Shown here one piece after another: positions 23,960 to 32,113 of a DNA stretch of 64,000 bases. A program made the translations under genes and the position numbers. Below the pieces are notes generated by a model. It was not told where the DNA came from. It was given only the letters and a program-made list of their open reading frames with translations, and made no database searches. Source of the stretch: Streptomyces sp. CG4 (GTDB taxonomy: Bacteria > Actinomycetota > Actinomycetes > Streptomycetales > Streptomycetaceae); the NCBI RefSeq assembly GCF_041080655.1, contig NZ_CP163525.1:8866001-8930000 (forward strand). Reading direction: 5' to 3'. The first letter of the stretch is position 1, and each line of letters begins with the position of its first letter.

Positions 23960-25633
23960 ATGGACGCGGACGTCATCGTCGTCGGAGCGGGCCTCGCCGG
24001 CCTGGTCGCGGCGCACGAACTCACCAGCCGGGGCCGCCGGGTGGCCCTGGTCGACCAGGAGAACGCCGCCAACCTCGGCGGACAGGCGTACTGGTCCTTC
24101 GGCGGGCTCTTCCTCGTCGGCTCCCCGGAGCAGCGCCGCCTCGGCATCAAGGACTCCTTCGACCTCGCCTGGAACGACTGGCGGGGCAGCGCCCGGTTCG
24201 ACCGGCTCGACGACGAGGACTCCTGGGCCGTGCGCTGGGCCCGCGCCTATGTCGAGTTCGCAGCCGGCGAGAAGCGGTCCTGGCTCCGCAGCCACGGCAT
24301 CGAGCTGCTGCCGACCGTCGGCTGGGCCGAGCGCGGCGACCTGAGGGCGGGCGGGCACGGCAACTCCGTACCCCGCTTCCACATCGCCTGGGGCACCGGC
24401 ACCGGCGTGGTCGAACCCTTCGTGCGCCACGCCCGCCAGGCCGCCCGCGACGGACTGCTCACCTTCCACCACCGCCACCGGGTCGACGAGCTGGTCGTGG
24501 AGGACGGCGCGGCGCGCGGGGTGCGCGGCACCGTGCTGGCCGAGGACAGCTCGCCGCGCGGCGTCGCCTCCAACCGCGACCGCGTCGGCGATTTCGCCCT
24601 CACCGCCCAGGCGGTCGTCGTCACCACCGGCGGCATCGGCGCGAACCACGACATCGTCCGCCGCTACTGGCCCGCGCGGCTCGGCACCCCGCCCGCCGAG
24701 ATGGTCACCGGCGTCCCGGCCTACGTCGACGGCCGGATGCTCGACATCAGTGCCGAGGCGGGCGTCCGGCTGGTCAACCGGGACCGCATGTGGCACTACA
24801 CCGAGGGCCTGCAGAACTGGGACCCGATCTGGCCCGGCCACGGCATCCGCATCCTGCCCGGCCCGTCCTCCATCTGGCTGGACGCCCTCGGCCGCCGCCT
24901 TCCCGACCCCTGCCTGCCGGGATACGACACCCTCAGCACCCTCCAGTACCTGCGCACCACCGAGGACATCGCGGACTACGACCATTCCTGGTTCATCCTC
25001 ACCCGGAAGATCATCGAGAAGGAGTTCGCGCTCTCCGGCTCCGAGCAGAACCCGGACATCACCGCCAAGGACCGGGGGGCCGTCCTGCGCGACCGGCTGC
25101 TCGGCAAGGGCGCGCCCGCACCGGTGCGGGCCTTCGTCGACAAGGGCGCGGACTTCGTGACCGCCGGCAACCTGGAGCAGCTGGTCGGCAAGATGAACGC
25201 GCTGACCGACAAACCACTGCTGGACGCGGCCGAGGTGCGCCGCCAGATCGAGGCCCGCGACCTGCAGCTCGCCAACCCCTACAGCAAGGACTCCCAGATC
25301 CAGGGCATCCACAACGCCCGCCGCTACATCGGCGACCGGCTCGGCCGGGTCGCCACCCCGCATCGCATCCTCGACCCGGCGGCGGGCCCCCTGATCGGCG
25401 TCCGGCTGCATGTGCTGACCCGCAAGACCCTCGGCGGCATCCAGACCGACCTCGACTCCCGGGCCCTCGCCGCCGACGGCACGCCGATCGACGGGCTGTA
25501 CGCGGCGGGCGAGGTGGCCGGCTTCGGCGGCGGCGGGGTGCACGGCTACAACGCGCTGGAGGGCACCTTCCTCGGCGGCTGCCTCTTCTCGGGCCGGGCG
25601 GCGGGCCGGCACGCGGCCCGGCACACGGCCTGA
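23960..25633 (+). CDS. FAD-binding dehydrogenase (3-ketosteroid dehydrogenase / fumarate reductase flavoprotein superfamily)
   Basis: 557 residues from ATG 23960, with AGGAAGGA about ten bases upstream. The N-terminal Rossmann motif is VVGAGLAGLVAAHELTSRG, with a second FAD element GGQAYWSFGG near residue 40. A C-terminal block (DGLYAAGEVAGFGGGGVHGYNALEGTFLGG) closes the flavin site. The middle holds a capping domain for substrate. Members oxidise or reduce carbon-carbon double bonds next to carbonyls in steroids, fumarate or related acids; the exact substrate is unknown. It probably answers to the upstream TetR regulator. Confidence 0.9.
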   Translation: MDADVIVVGAGLAGLVAAHELTSRGRRVALVDQENAANLGGQAYWSFGGLFLVGSPEQRRLGIKDSFDLAWNDWRGSARFDRLDDEDSWAVRWARAYVEFAAGEKRSWLRSHGIELLPTVGWAERGDLRAGGHGNSVPRFHIAWGTGTGVVEPFVRHARQAARDGLLTFHHRHRVDELVVEDGAARGVRGTVLAEDSSPRGVASNRDRVGDFALTAQAVVVTTGGIGANHDIVRRYWPARLGTPPAEMVTGVPAYVDGRMLDISAEAGVRLVNRDRMWHYTEGLQNWDPIWPGHGIRILPGPSSIWLDALGRRLPDPCLPGYDTLSTLQYLRTTEDIADYDHSWFILTRKIIEKEFALSGSEQNPDITAKDRGAVLRDRLLGKGAPAPVRAFVDKGADFVTAGNLEQLVGKMNALTDKPLLDAAEVRRQIEARDLQLANPYSKDSQIQGIHNARRYIGDRLGRVATPHRILDPAAGPLIGVRLHVLTRKTLGGIQTDLDSRALAADGTPIDGLYAAGEVAGFGGGGVHGYNALEGTFLGGCLFSGRAAGRHAARHTA

Positions 25634-25651
25634 CGGCCGGCCCTTCGGGGG

Positions 25652-26008
25652 TCAGCCTCTCAGCAGCTCCGCGAGCACCTCTGCGTGACTCCGCTCGGGC
25701 GTCTTCGACGCCGTGAGCAGGGTCAGCGGCCCCTTGCGGGCCGCCTTCCGGAGGCCGTCGAGCAGTTCGGCGGCCTCGGGAGCGGCCAGTTCCGCCTCGT
25801 AACGGCGGCGGAACTCCTCGTACGAGCCGCCGCCGTGGTACCACTTGCGCAGCTCGGTGGAGGGGGTGAGCCCCTTGGGCCACTCGTCGACGTGCGCCTC
25901 GGCCTTGGCGATGCCGCGCGGCCACAGCCGGTCGACCAGCACGCGCCGGCCGTCATCGGGCTCGGGTGGTTCGTAGATCCGGCGCACACGCACGTTCACG
26001 GTCGTCAC
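25652..26008 (-). CDS. DUF488 family protein
   Basis: 118 residues, usual length for the DUF488/YeaO-type family. The family core is clear: VRVRRIYEPPEPDDGRRVLV, DRLWPRGIAKAEAHVDEW, LTPSTELRKWYHG, FRRRYEAEL, and GPLTLLTASKTPERSHAEVL. The invariant Arg/Trp/Pro and Lys/His positions suggest an active or binding site, but no reaction is established. Start ATG 26008 lies about 160 bases from the divergent M1 peptidase gene, and its stop lies 18 bases from the convergent flavin dehydrogenase stop. Confidence 0.88.
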   Translation of the reverse strand: MTTVNVRVRRIYEPPEPDDGRRVLVDRLWPRGIAKAEAHVDEWPKGLTPSTELRKWYHGGGSYEEFRRRYEAELAAPEAAELLDGLRKAARKGPLTLLTASKTPERSHAEVLAELLRG

Positions 26009-26170
26009 TCCAGCTCGGGACGGCGGACGGTGCTGTGAGCCTACTTCGGCGCGCCCCGTCCCACCGGGTGACGACGCGGCGAGACTTGACCTGAATGAGA
26101 GGGAGTCCGGGACACCCGCGCGCCTAGTCTGTCGGCCAGACGATCACCAGCCATCTCCCGAGGAGCGCCC

Positions 26171-27598
26171 GTGACGCGACCCGGCAGACAGCCCGCCCGG
26201 CGCCGTGGCGTCGGCCCGCGCCGCGAGACGCTCCTCGCCACCGTCCCCGTCGCCGTGGCGGCACTCATCGGCGCCGCCGGACCCACGGCGGCCGACACGA
26301 CCGGCGCACCCGGCGCGGGCGACCCCTACTTCCCGCTCAGCGGCAACGGCGGCTACCACGTCCGGCACTACGACCTGACACTCCGCTACGAGACCTCCTC
26401 CCGGCACCTCGACGGCAAGGCCGTGCTCACCGCCCGCGCCACCCAGGACCTCAGCCGCTTCGACCTCGACCTCACGGGTCTGCAGGTCACCGGCGTCGCT
26501 GTCGACGGCGCGCCCGCGGCCTTCCGGCGCGTCGGCCAGGAACTCGTCGTCACCTCGCGCCACACCCTGCGTACGGGCCGGGACTTCCGGGTCGCCGTCG
26601 CCTACAACGGCACCCCGAAGCCGGTCACCGACCCCGACGGCAGCGCGGACGGCTGGATCCCCACCGACGACGGCGCCTTCGTCGCGGGCGAACCGCAGGG
26701 CGCGATGACCTGGTTCCCGGCGAACAACCACCCCAAGGACAAGGCGTCGTACGACTTCACCATCACCGTCCCGCAGGGGAGCACGGCCGTCGCCAACGGT
26801 GTTCTCCTCGGACAGCGCACCGCCCACGGCCGTACGACCTTCCGCTGGCGCGAGAGCCAGCCGATGGCCTCCTACCTCGCCACCGCGACCATCGGAAACT
26901 TCAAGGTCGAGCGGTACAGCACCGACGACGGCATACAGGTGTACAACGCCGTCGACCCGCGCGAGGCGAGCGCGGCCGCTCCGGTGCTGAAGCAGCTGCC
27001 GTCCGTCCTCGAATGGGAGAGCAAGCTGTTCGGGCCCTACCCGTACCGCTCCGCCGGTTCGATCGTCGACCACGCCCCGGACGTCGGCTACGCCCTGGAG
27101 ACCCAGACCCGCCCGCTCTACGACGCCGCACCCGACCTGCACACCCTCGTCCACGAGAACGCCCACCAGTGGTTCGGCGACTCCGTCTCACTGACCACCT
27201 GGAAGGACATCTGGCTCAACGAGGGCTTCGCCGTCTACACGGAGTGGCTGTACGACGAACAGCACGACGGCGACAGCGCCCAGGAGACCTTCGACGCGCT
27301 CTACGCCCGCCCGGCGAGCGACCCGCTGTGGGCCTACCCGCCGGGCGATCCGGGCAGCGGCAAGAACATCTTCGGCGCGCCCGTCTACCAGCGGGGTGCC
27401 ATGGCCCTGCACGAACTGCGCAAGGCCGTCGGGGACGGGGACTTCTTCCGGATCGTGCACGCCTGGCCGACCGTACACCGCAACGGCCACGGTACGACGG
27501 CCCAGTTCGTGCGGCTGGCCGAGCAGATCTCGGGGAAGCGGTTGGACGGGCTGTTCCACACCTGGCTGTTCGCGAACGGCAAGCCGAACAGCGCCTGA
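26171..27598 (+). CDS. Secreted M1-family metallopeptidase
   Basis: 475 residues from GTG 26171 (GAGGAG upstream). A signal peptide is visible: Arg-rich n-region to residue 18, then LLATVPVAVAALIGAAGPTAA, cleavage near TAAD. The N-terminal beta domain covers about 45-220 and the catalytic domain 225-475. Zinc ligands are H328, H332 (HENAH) and E351 (LNEGF). The GxMEN exopeptidase loop is replaced by GYALETQ, so N-terminal recognition differs from classical aminopeptidase N. The length is the short two-domain form common in Streptomyces secretomes, lacking the long C-terminal helical domain. Confidence 0.93.
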   Translation: MTRPGRQPARRRGVGPRRETLLATVPVAVAALIGAAGPTAADTTGAPGAGDPYFPLSGNGGYHVRHYDLTLRYETSSRHLDGKAVLTARATQDLSRFDLDLTGLQVTGVAVDGAPAAFRRVGQELVVTSRHTLRTGRDFRVAVAYNGTPKPVTDPDGSADGWIPTDDGAFVAGEPQGAMTWFPANNHPKDKASYDFTITVPQGSTAVANGVLLGQRTAHGRTTFRWRESQPMASYLATATIGNFKVERYSTDDGIQVYNAVDPREASAAAPVLKQLPSVLEWESKLFGPYPYRSAGSIVDHAPDVGYALETQTRPLYDAAPDLHTLVHENAHQWFGDSVSLTTWKDIWLNEGFAVYTEWLYDEQHDGDSAQETFDALYARPASDPLWAYPPGDPGSGKNIFGAPVYQRGAMALHELRKAVGDGDFFRIVHAWPTVHRNGHGTTAQFVRLAEQISGKRLDGLFHTWLFANGKPNSA

Positions 27599-27714
27599 AC
27601 CCTGACCGGTTCCAAACAAGTGCCGGCCAGGGCCGACACGATGATCCAGCGCAGCACCGCCGTCGCGCTCCTCCGGCGCGGGCGGCCTCCTCCCGGACCC
27701 TGGCAGCCTGTGTG

Positions 27715-27806
27715 TGCCCGGCGCTGCGCGGCGGCACCGCCCCGGACATCCCGGTGGTCATGCTCACCGCCCGCACCACCGAGGAGGATCTGCTGCTCGG
27801 TCTCGG
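27715..27806 (+). pseudogene. Response-regulator receiver fragment
   Basis: Plus-strand translation reads LRGGTAPDIPVVMLTARTTE followed by EDLLLGL, the beta4-alpha4 region of an OmpR-type receiver domain (PVVMLTA is diagnostic). The phosphoacceptor region before it and the GADDY-lysine region after it are missing, so this is a fragment of about 30 residues. Confidence 0.7.
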
Positions 27807-27868
27807 TCGCCGCCGGGGTCGCCCTGCGCGCCGCGGCCGATGACGCGGCCTGGCTGGACCCAGACCGT

Positions 27869-27960
27869 CCTGGGCGGGCCGCCGGCGCCTGTGGTTCAGC
27901 GTTCCGGCGCCGGCCAGACCGTGGCCGGTGGCGGAAGCGTGACCCTCGGGACATTCTCCT
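27869..27960 (-). pseudogene. Duplicated fragment of the glgB 3' end
   Basis: This block matches 41331-41422 (end of glgB and 27 bases beyond its stop) with five differences in 92 positions, all transitions. On the minus strand it encodes ENVPRVTLPPPATVWPAPER and a stop, against ENVLRVTLPPLATVWLAPER in glgB. The rest of glgB is absent here. Confidence 0.85.
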
Positions 27961-27975
27961 TGGTGGCGCACGATC

Positions 27976-28044
27976 GGCAGGCGCGGCGCGGGCGCGGTGT
28001 TCACCCTGCTGTCCGCCGCCGCACCACCCGGCGACAGACCCTGA
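27976..28044 (+). pseudogene. Histidine-kinase-like C-terminal fragment
   Basis: The plus strand reads GAGAVFTLLSAAAPPGDRP and a stop. This resembles the GGxxFxxxLPxA end of sensor kinase ATPase domains. Together with the receiver fragment it suggests the remains of a deleted two-component gene pair in RR-HK order. The match is short, so it is tentative. Confidence 0.45.
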
Positions 28045-28065
28045 GGCCCGCGGCGGCTGTCCCGG

Positions 28066-28317
28066 TCACAGGGAGCGCGGCCGGGAGCGGGCCCGGCGGC
28101 GCAGCGCACGCCGGTCCAGCTCGGTCGTCCCGCCCCAGATGCCCATGCTCTGGGCCGTCGCCAACGCCCAGTCCAGGCACTGCTCCCGGACGGGGCAGTG
28201 CCCGCACACCGCCTTGGCCCGCTCGGTCTGCACCAGGGCGGGCCCGGTGGTGCCGATGGGGAAGAAGAGGTCGGGATCTTCGTGACGGCAGGCGGCGTAG
28301 TCGCGCCAGTGGTCCAT
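28066..28317 (-). CDS. WhiB-like iron-sulfur transcription factor
   Basis: 83 residues from ATG 28317, which follows AGGAGA at eight bases. Four conserved cysteines (C10, C38, C41 and C47, in CxxC-x5-C spacing) ligate a [4Fe-4S] cluster, and GIWGG (59-63) is the turn that contacts the primary sigma factor's region 4. A basic tail (RRRARSRPRS) binds DNA. Wbl proteins sense O2 or NO and govern development and antibiotic responses in actinobacteria. It stands alone downstream of a 330-base leader, and its 3' end meets the mosaic region. Confidence 0.93.
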   Translation of the reverse strand: MDHWRDYAACRHEDPDLFFPIGTTGPALVQTERAKAVCGHCPVREQCLDWALATAQSMGIWGGTTELDRRALRRRARSRPRSL

Positions 28318-28651
28318 CGAAGTCTCCTGGATCGGAGGGAATGCGTGGTCCGGGTTCGGGTGACCGGTCGGGGCGGTGTGAAACGGCGCGGCCGGCAGGG
28401 GATCGCGCGAGGGCCGTGATCCGGTCATGGGCGCGCGTACGGACCGAGAACGAGCCGTCAGCGCTCAACAGGCCGGAAAACGGGGCGGATCGGCCACCGG
28501 ACCGCGGACACCCGTGCCCGACCGGGCACCGGCGGCGCGGAGTTGGCGGACAGGACCCCTTGGGGACCGCCGTGCGCCGCGCCACCGTCCGACCACCGTA
28601 CTCCGTAGGGAGCTCGCATCGGTGCGAAACGGACGAAACGTGACGCGGCCG
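28318..28651. promoter_or_regulatory. Whib-like gene upstream region
   Basis: These 334 bases lie between the WhiB start and the stop of the LysR gene. I see no gene. A perfect seven-base-arm dyad with a two-base spacer, GTGCCCG-AC-CGGGCAC, sits at 28514-28529, about 200 bases upstream of the WhiB start. It could be a regulator site for whiB or a terminator for lysR. Confidence 0.45.
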
Positions 28652-29536
28652 TCAGCGGCGCAGCGTCTCGGCCGCCGTCGCCGCCACCGCCTCGGCCAGT
28701 GCCGCGAGCGCGGGGGAGTCGAGCTTCCACTGCTGCCAGTACAGCGCGACGTCCATCCACACGTCGGGGGCGAGCAGCGCCAGCCGGCCCGCCGCGAGCA
28801 GCGGCTGCGCCTGGACCTCGGGCACCATGCCCCAGCCGAGCCCCGCGGCGACCGCGTCCAGGAACCCCTCCGAGGTGGGCACCTGGTGCCGGAACGGGCC
28901 GGCCGGGCCGCGGCCCAGCCGCCGTACGAAGGCGTCCTGGTAGTCGTCCTTGCGGTCGAAGTTGACCACCGGGGCCTGGGGCAGGGCCTCCGGCAGTGGT
29001 CGCCCGCTCAGGTGTGTGCCGGTGAACTCCGGTGCGGCGACCGGCAGATAGCGCATCCGGCCGAGCAGCCGCACGGTACAGCCCGGCACCGGATCCGACG
29101 CGGAGGTCACGGCCGCCATCACCAGGCCCTCGCGCAGCAGGGCCGCCGTATGGGCCTCGTCCTCGCGGTGCAGTTCGTAGCAGAGCCCCGCCACCCGGGT
29201 CAGCGCCGGCAGGAACCAGGTCGCCAGGGAGTCCGCGTTCACCGCCACCGACACCCGCGTCGGCTCCCCGGCCCCGCTCAGCCCCAGCTCACCCCAGGCG
29301 TCCCGCTCCAGCCGCGCGAGCTGCCGGGCGTAGCGCACCAGTACCGCGCCGGACTCGGTGGCCCGCACCGGTTTGGTGCGCTGCAGCAGCACCCGGCCAG
29401 TGCGCTGTTCCAGTGCCTTGACCCGCTGGCTGACCGCCGACGGCGTCACATGCAGGGCGGCCGCGGCGGCGTCGAAGGTGCCCTCGTCCACCACGGCGAG
29501 CAGGGTTCGCACCTGGTCGAGGGGAAGCTCGGTCAT
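28652..29536 (-). CDS. LysR-type regulator, ArgP/LysG subfamily
   Basis: 294 residues from ATG 29536. The N-terminal winged HTH reads DQVRTLLAVVDEGTFDAAAA, LHVTPSAVSQRVKALEQRTG, VLLQRTKPVRATESGAV, the typical ArgP/LysG sequence. A substrate-binding domain with PTRVSVAVNADSLATWFLPAL follows. ArgP/LysG proteins sense lysine, arginine or histidine and activate a divergent LysE/ArgO exporter, exactly the arrangement here. A possible binding dyad (GCTAA..TTAGC) lies in the 70-base gap. Confidence 0.93.
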   Translation of the reverse strand: MTELPLDQVRTLLAVVDEGTFDAAAAALHVTPSAVSQRVKALEQRTGRVLLQRTKPVRATESGAVLVRYARQLARLERDAWGELGLSGAGEPTRVSVAVNADSLATWFLPALTRVAGLCYELHREDEAHTAALLREGLVMAAVTSASDPVPGCTVRLLGRMRYLPVAAPEFTGTHLSGRPLPEALPQAPVVNFDRKDDYQDAFVRRLGRGPAGPFRHQVPTSEGFLDAVAAGLGWGMVPEVQAQPLLAAGRLALLAPDVWMDVALYWQQWKLDSPALAALAEAVAATAAETLRR

Positions 29537-29542
29537 CACGAG

Positions 29543-29599
29543 CGCTAAGGATACGTAAGAATCATTAGCTGGACTTGCGGATACCGCGTTTTCTAGCGT
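29543..29599 (+). promoter_or_regulatory. lysR-lysE divergent control region and leaderless lysE promoter
   Basis: A dyad GCTAA (29543-29547) and TTAGC (29565-29569) spaced by 17 bases fits a LysR-type operator. TGGACT (29570-29575) and TAGCGT (29594-29599), 18 bases apart, resemble -35 and -10 boxes. The -10 ends seven bases before the lysE ATG and there is no ribosome-binding site, suggesting a leaderless transcript. Confidence 0.5.
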
Positions 29600-29606
29600 C
29601 GACGGC

Positions 29607-30224
29607 ATGAACCACGCCCTGACCGCCGCGGCCGCCGGGTTCGGCACCGGCCTCTCCCTGATCGTCGCCATCGGCGCCCAGAACGCCTTCGTCCTGCGCC
29701 AGGGGGTGCGCCGGGACGCGGTCTTCGCCGTGGTCGGCATCTGCGCGCTGTCCGACGCGCTGCTCATCGCGCTCGGCGTCGGCGGGGTCGGGGCCGTCGT
29801 GGTCGCGTGGCCGGGGGCGGTCCGGGCGGTCGGCATCGTCGGCGGTGCCTTCCTGCTCTGCTACGGCGCTCTCGCCACCCGCCGGGTGCTCAGGCCGAGC
29901 GCCGCCGGACTGAGTGCGGAGGGGGAGACCGCCGGCTCCCGGCGCCGGGCGGTGCTCACCTGCCTCGCGATGACCTGGCTCAACCCGCACGTCTACCTGG
30001 ACACCGTGTTCCTGCTCGGTTCCCTCGCCGCCGACCGGGGCGCGCTGCGCTGGACCTTCGGGCTCGGCGCCGCGTGCGCCAGCCTGTGCTGGTTCGCCGC
30101 GCTGGGCTTCGGCGCCCGGCTGCTCGGCCGCTTCCTGGCCCGTCCGGCGGCCTGGCGCGTCCTGGACGGACTGGTGGCCGTCACCATGCTGGCGCTCGGG
30201 GCCACGCTCATGACCGGATCCTGA
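29607..30224 (+). CDS. LysE/ArgO-type amino acid exporter
   Basis: 205 residues with six predicted membrane helices. The family start GFGTGLSLIVAIGAQNAFVLRQG is diagnostic, as is the fourth-helix motif LTCLAMTWLNPHVYLDTV. It should export basic amino acids (lysine, arginine) to limit toxicity when dipeptides are used. It is divergent from the LysR/ArgP regulator that most probably activates it in response to the same amino acid. ATG 29607 lacks a Shine-Dalgarno, consistent with leaderless translation. The length is normal and the gene looks intact. Confidence 0.94.
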   Translation: MNHALTAAAAGFGTGLSLIVAIGAQNAFVLRQGVRRDAVFAVVGICALSDALLIALGVGGVGAVVVAWPGAVRAVGIVGGAFLLCYGALATRRVLRPSAAGLSAEGETAGSRRRAVLTCLAMTWLNPHVYLDTVFLLGSLAADRGALRWTFGLGAACASLCWFAALGFGARLLGRFLARPAAWRVLDGLVAVTMLALGATLMTGS

Positions 30225-30318
30225 GCGTGCATTTTGAACATGTACACGGCGTCCCGGGATAGTTAGGCTTTCGAAGCGAAAAGATGTAGCCGGCAAGCAG
30301 CGAGCCACCTGGACACCC

Positions 30319-31653
30319 GTGGACACAAGCGAGAGCAGTACCACCGAACCCGACTCCGCGCCGAAGACGACGAACGCGCCGGACGCGCCGGACGCGACCG
30401 GCGCGGCGCCCCCGCCCCGGCGCGGCTGGCGCCGCTGGGCGATGGACACCCGTCCGCTGCGCCGCCCCGCCTACCGGCGCCTGTGGACGTCGACCATCGT
30501 CACCGCCGTCGGCAGCCAGCTCACCGCTGTCGCCGTGCCGAAGCAGATCTACGACATCACGCACTCCTCGGCGTGGGTCGGCTACGCGAGCCTGGCCGGC
30601 CTCGTGCCCATGGTGGTGTTCGCGCTGTGGGGCGGGGCGGTCGCCGACACCGTGGACCGCCGCAAACTGCTGCTGGTCACCAACTCCGGCATCGCGGTGA
30701 CCTCGCTGCTGTTCTGGGCGCAGGCCGTCACCGGGCTGGACTCGGTCGTCGTACTGATGCTGCTGCTCGCGGTGCAGCAGGCGTTCTTCGGGCTGAACGC
30801 CCCCGCCCGCAACGCCTCCATCGCCCGGCTTGTCCCCGCCGAGGAGCTGCCCGCCGCGGGCGCGCTCGGCTCCACGGTGATGCAGACCGGCCTGGTGGCG
30901 GGCCCGCTGCTCGCCGGTGCGCTGATCCCGGTCATCGGGCTCCCCGAGCTGTACCTGATCGACGCCCTGGCGCTGTGCGTGACCGTGTGGGCCGTCTTCC
31001 GGCTGCCCGCGCTGCCGCCGCTCGGCGAGGTCGCCGCGCGCCGGGCCGGGATACGCGAGATAGCCGCCGGGTTCCAGTACATCTCCCGGCACAAGGTGCT
31101 GCTGCTGTCCTTCCTCGCCGACGTCGTCGCGATGGTCCTCGGCATGCCCCGCGCACTGTTCCCGCAGCTGGCCGCCCAGACCTACCACTCCTACGGCGAG
31201 GGGCTCGCGCTCGGCGTGCTGTTCGCCGGCATCCCGGTCGGCGCGGTGCTCGGCGGCCTGTTCTCCGGGGTGTTCTCCCGGGCCCGCCGGCACGGCTGGA
31301 TGGTCGTCGGCGCGGTCGTCGCCTGGGGCGTGGCCGTCGCCGGCTTCGGGCTGAGCGGCAATCTGTGGGTGGCCCTGGCCTTCCTCGCCGCGGCCGGGGT
31401 CGCCGACATGGTCTCGATGGTGTTCCGCGGCGCGATCCTGCTGTCGGCGGCGACCGACGAGATGCGCGGCCGGATGCAGGGCGTGTTCACCGTGGTCGTG
31501 GCGGGCGGGCCGCGCCTGGCCGACGTGCTGCACGGCACGGCGGGCTCGGTGTTCGGCCCGCGGGCCGCCGTGGCGGGCGGCGGCGCACTGGTCGTCGTGG
31601 TGATGCTGGCCCTGACCGCCGCCGTACCGGCACTGCGCCGGTACCGGATCTGA
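30319..31653 (+). CDS. MFS exporter, EntS-like (MFS_3) family
   Basis: 444 residues with a 40-residue hydrophilic N-terminus and 10-12 membrane helices. The MFS loop motif after helix 2 is ALWGGAVADTVDRRKLLL. The alignment of LNAPARNASIARLVPAEELPAA with EntS-type siderophore or macrolide pumps is strong. EntS proteins export catecholate siderophores, but no siderophore gene or clear iron box is present here, so the substrate is unknown. GTG 30319 starts the frame. The stop is one base from the convergent cNMP-domain gene. Confidence 0.88.
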   Translation: MDTSESSTTEPDSAPKTTNAPDAPDATGAAPPPRRGWRRWAMDTRPLRRPAYRRLWTSTIVTAVGSQLTAVAVPKQIYDITHSSAWVGYASLAGLVPMVVFALWGGAVADTVDRRKLLLVTNSGIAVTSLLFWAQAVTGLDSVVVLMLLLAVQQAFFGLNAPARNASIARLVPAEELPAAGALGSTVMQTGLVAGPLLAGALIPVIGLPELYLIDALALCVTVWAVFRLPALPPLGEVAARRAGIREIAAGFQYISRHKVLLLSFLADVVAMVLGMPRALFPQLAAQTYHSYGEGLALGVLFAGIPVGAVLGGLFSGVFSRARRHGWMVVGAVVAWGVAVAGFGLSGNLWVALAFLAAAGVADMVSMVFRGAILLSAATDEMRGRMQGVFTVVVAGGPRLADVLHGTAGSVFGPRAAVAGGGALVVVVMLALTAAVPALRRYRI

Positions 31654-31654
31654 G

Positions 31655-32113
31655 TCACAGCAGGCCGGTGCGGCGCTGGATCGAGTACTGGTCCATCAGC
31701 TTGCCGCGGGTCGTCTCCAGGCGGTGGGCGAGGATCTCGGCCACCGTCCGGACCAGCGAGAGCCCGAGCAGCGGGTCCTCCACGCTGAGCGCGAGCACGG
31801 AGGGCCCGTCGAACTCGTAGGCCCGTACGTTGCTGAAGGCCACCGCGCCGAAGTCCCACCGGTACGGCGGGAACAGCCAGGACCAGCCGAGCAGGTCGCC
31901 GGCGCCGAGCGAAGCCACCGTCACCCGCTGCCGAGAGGTGACCTCCTGGTCCAGGTGGACCGCGCCCGACCGGATCACCCAGAACCGGTCGGCGGTGCCG
32001 CCTGCCTCGAAGATGCGCGTGTCCTCCGGGAACGAGACCTCCTCGGCCAGTTCCATCAGGCGCTCGCGCTGTGCCTGGGGCAGGGCGGTCAGCAGTTTTA
32101 TCGCTTTGGTCAT
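31655..32113 (-). CDS. Stand-alone cyclic-nucleotide-binding domain protein
   Basis: 152 residues, essentially one CNMP/CAP beta-roll (FPEDTRIFEAGGTADRFWVIRSGAVHL, VASLGAGDLLGWSWLFPPYRW) plus a C-terminal helix (VRTVAEILAHRLETTRGKL). There is no DNA-binding HTH, kinase or channel segment, so it is not a Crp-type transcription factor. The phosphate-binding cassette is divergent (GWSWLFPPYRWDFGA in place of GELALLxxxxRxA), so nucleotide binding is uncertain. GAGGAG precedes ATG 32113 by about ten bases. It may regulate a partner protein, but none is adjacent. Confidence 0.85.
   Translation of the reverse strand: MTKAIKLLTALPQAQRERLMELAEEVSFPEDTRIFEAGGTADRFWVIRSGAVHLDQEVTSRQRVTVASLGAGDLLGWSWLFPPYRWDFGAVAFSNVRAYEFDGPSVLALSVEDPLLGLSLVRTVAEILAHRLETTRGKLMDQYSIQRRTGLL

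Larger units (their letters stand above)
27599..28065. other. Mosaic of gene remnants between the M1 peptidase and whiB-like genes
   Basis: No intact gene is present in these 467 bases. Three recognisable pieces are listed separately: a receiver-domain fragment (+), a copy of the glgB 3' end (-) and a histidine-kinase-like tail (+). The remaining sequence at 27600-27714 has coding-like bias but no family I recognise. Confidence 0.6.

Noticed and set aside
30240..30318. Iron box before the EntS-like pump
   Set aside because: TTAGGCTTTCGAAG is only loosely like a DmdR/iron-box half-site and the opposite half is missing; no siderophore genes are nearby.
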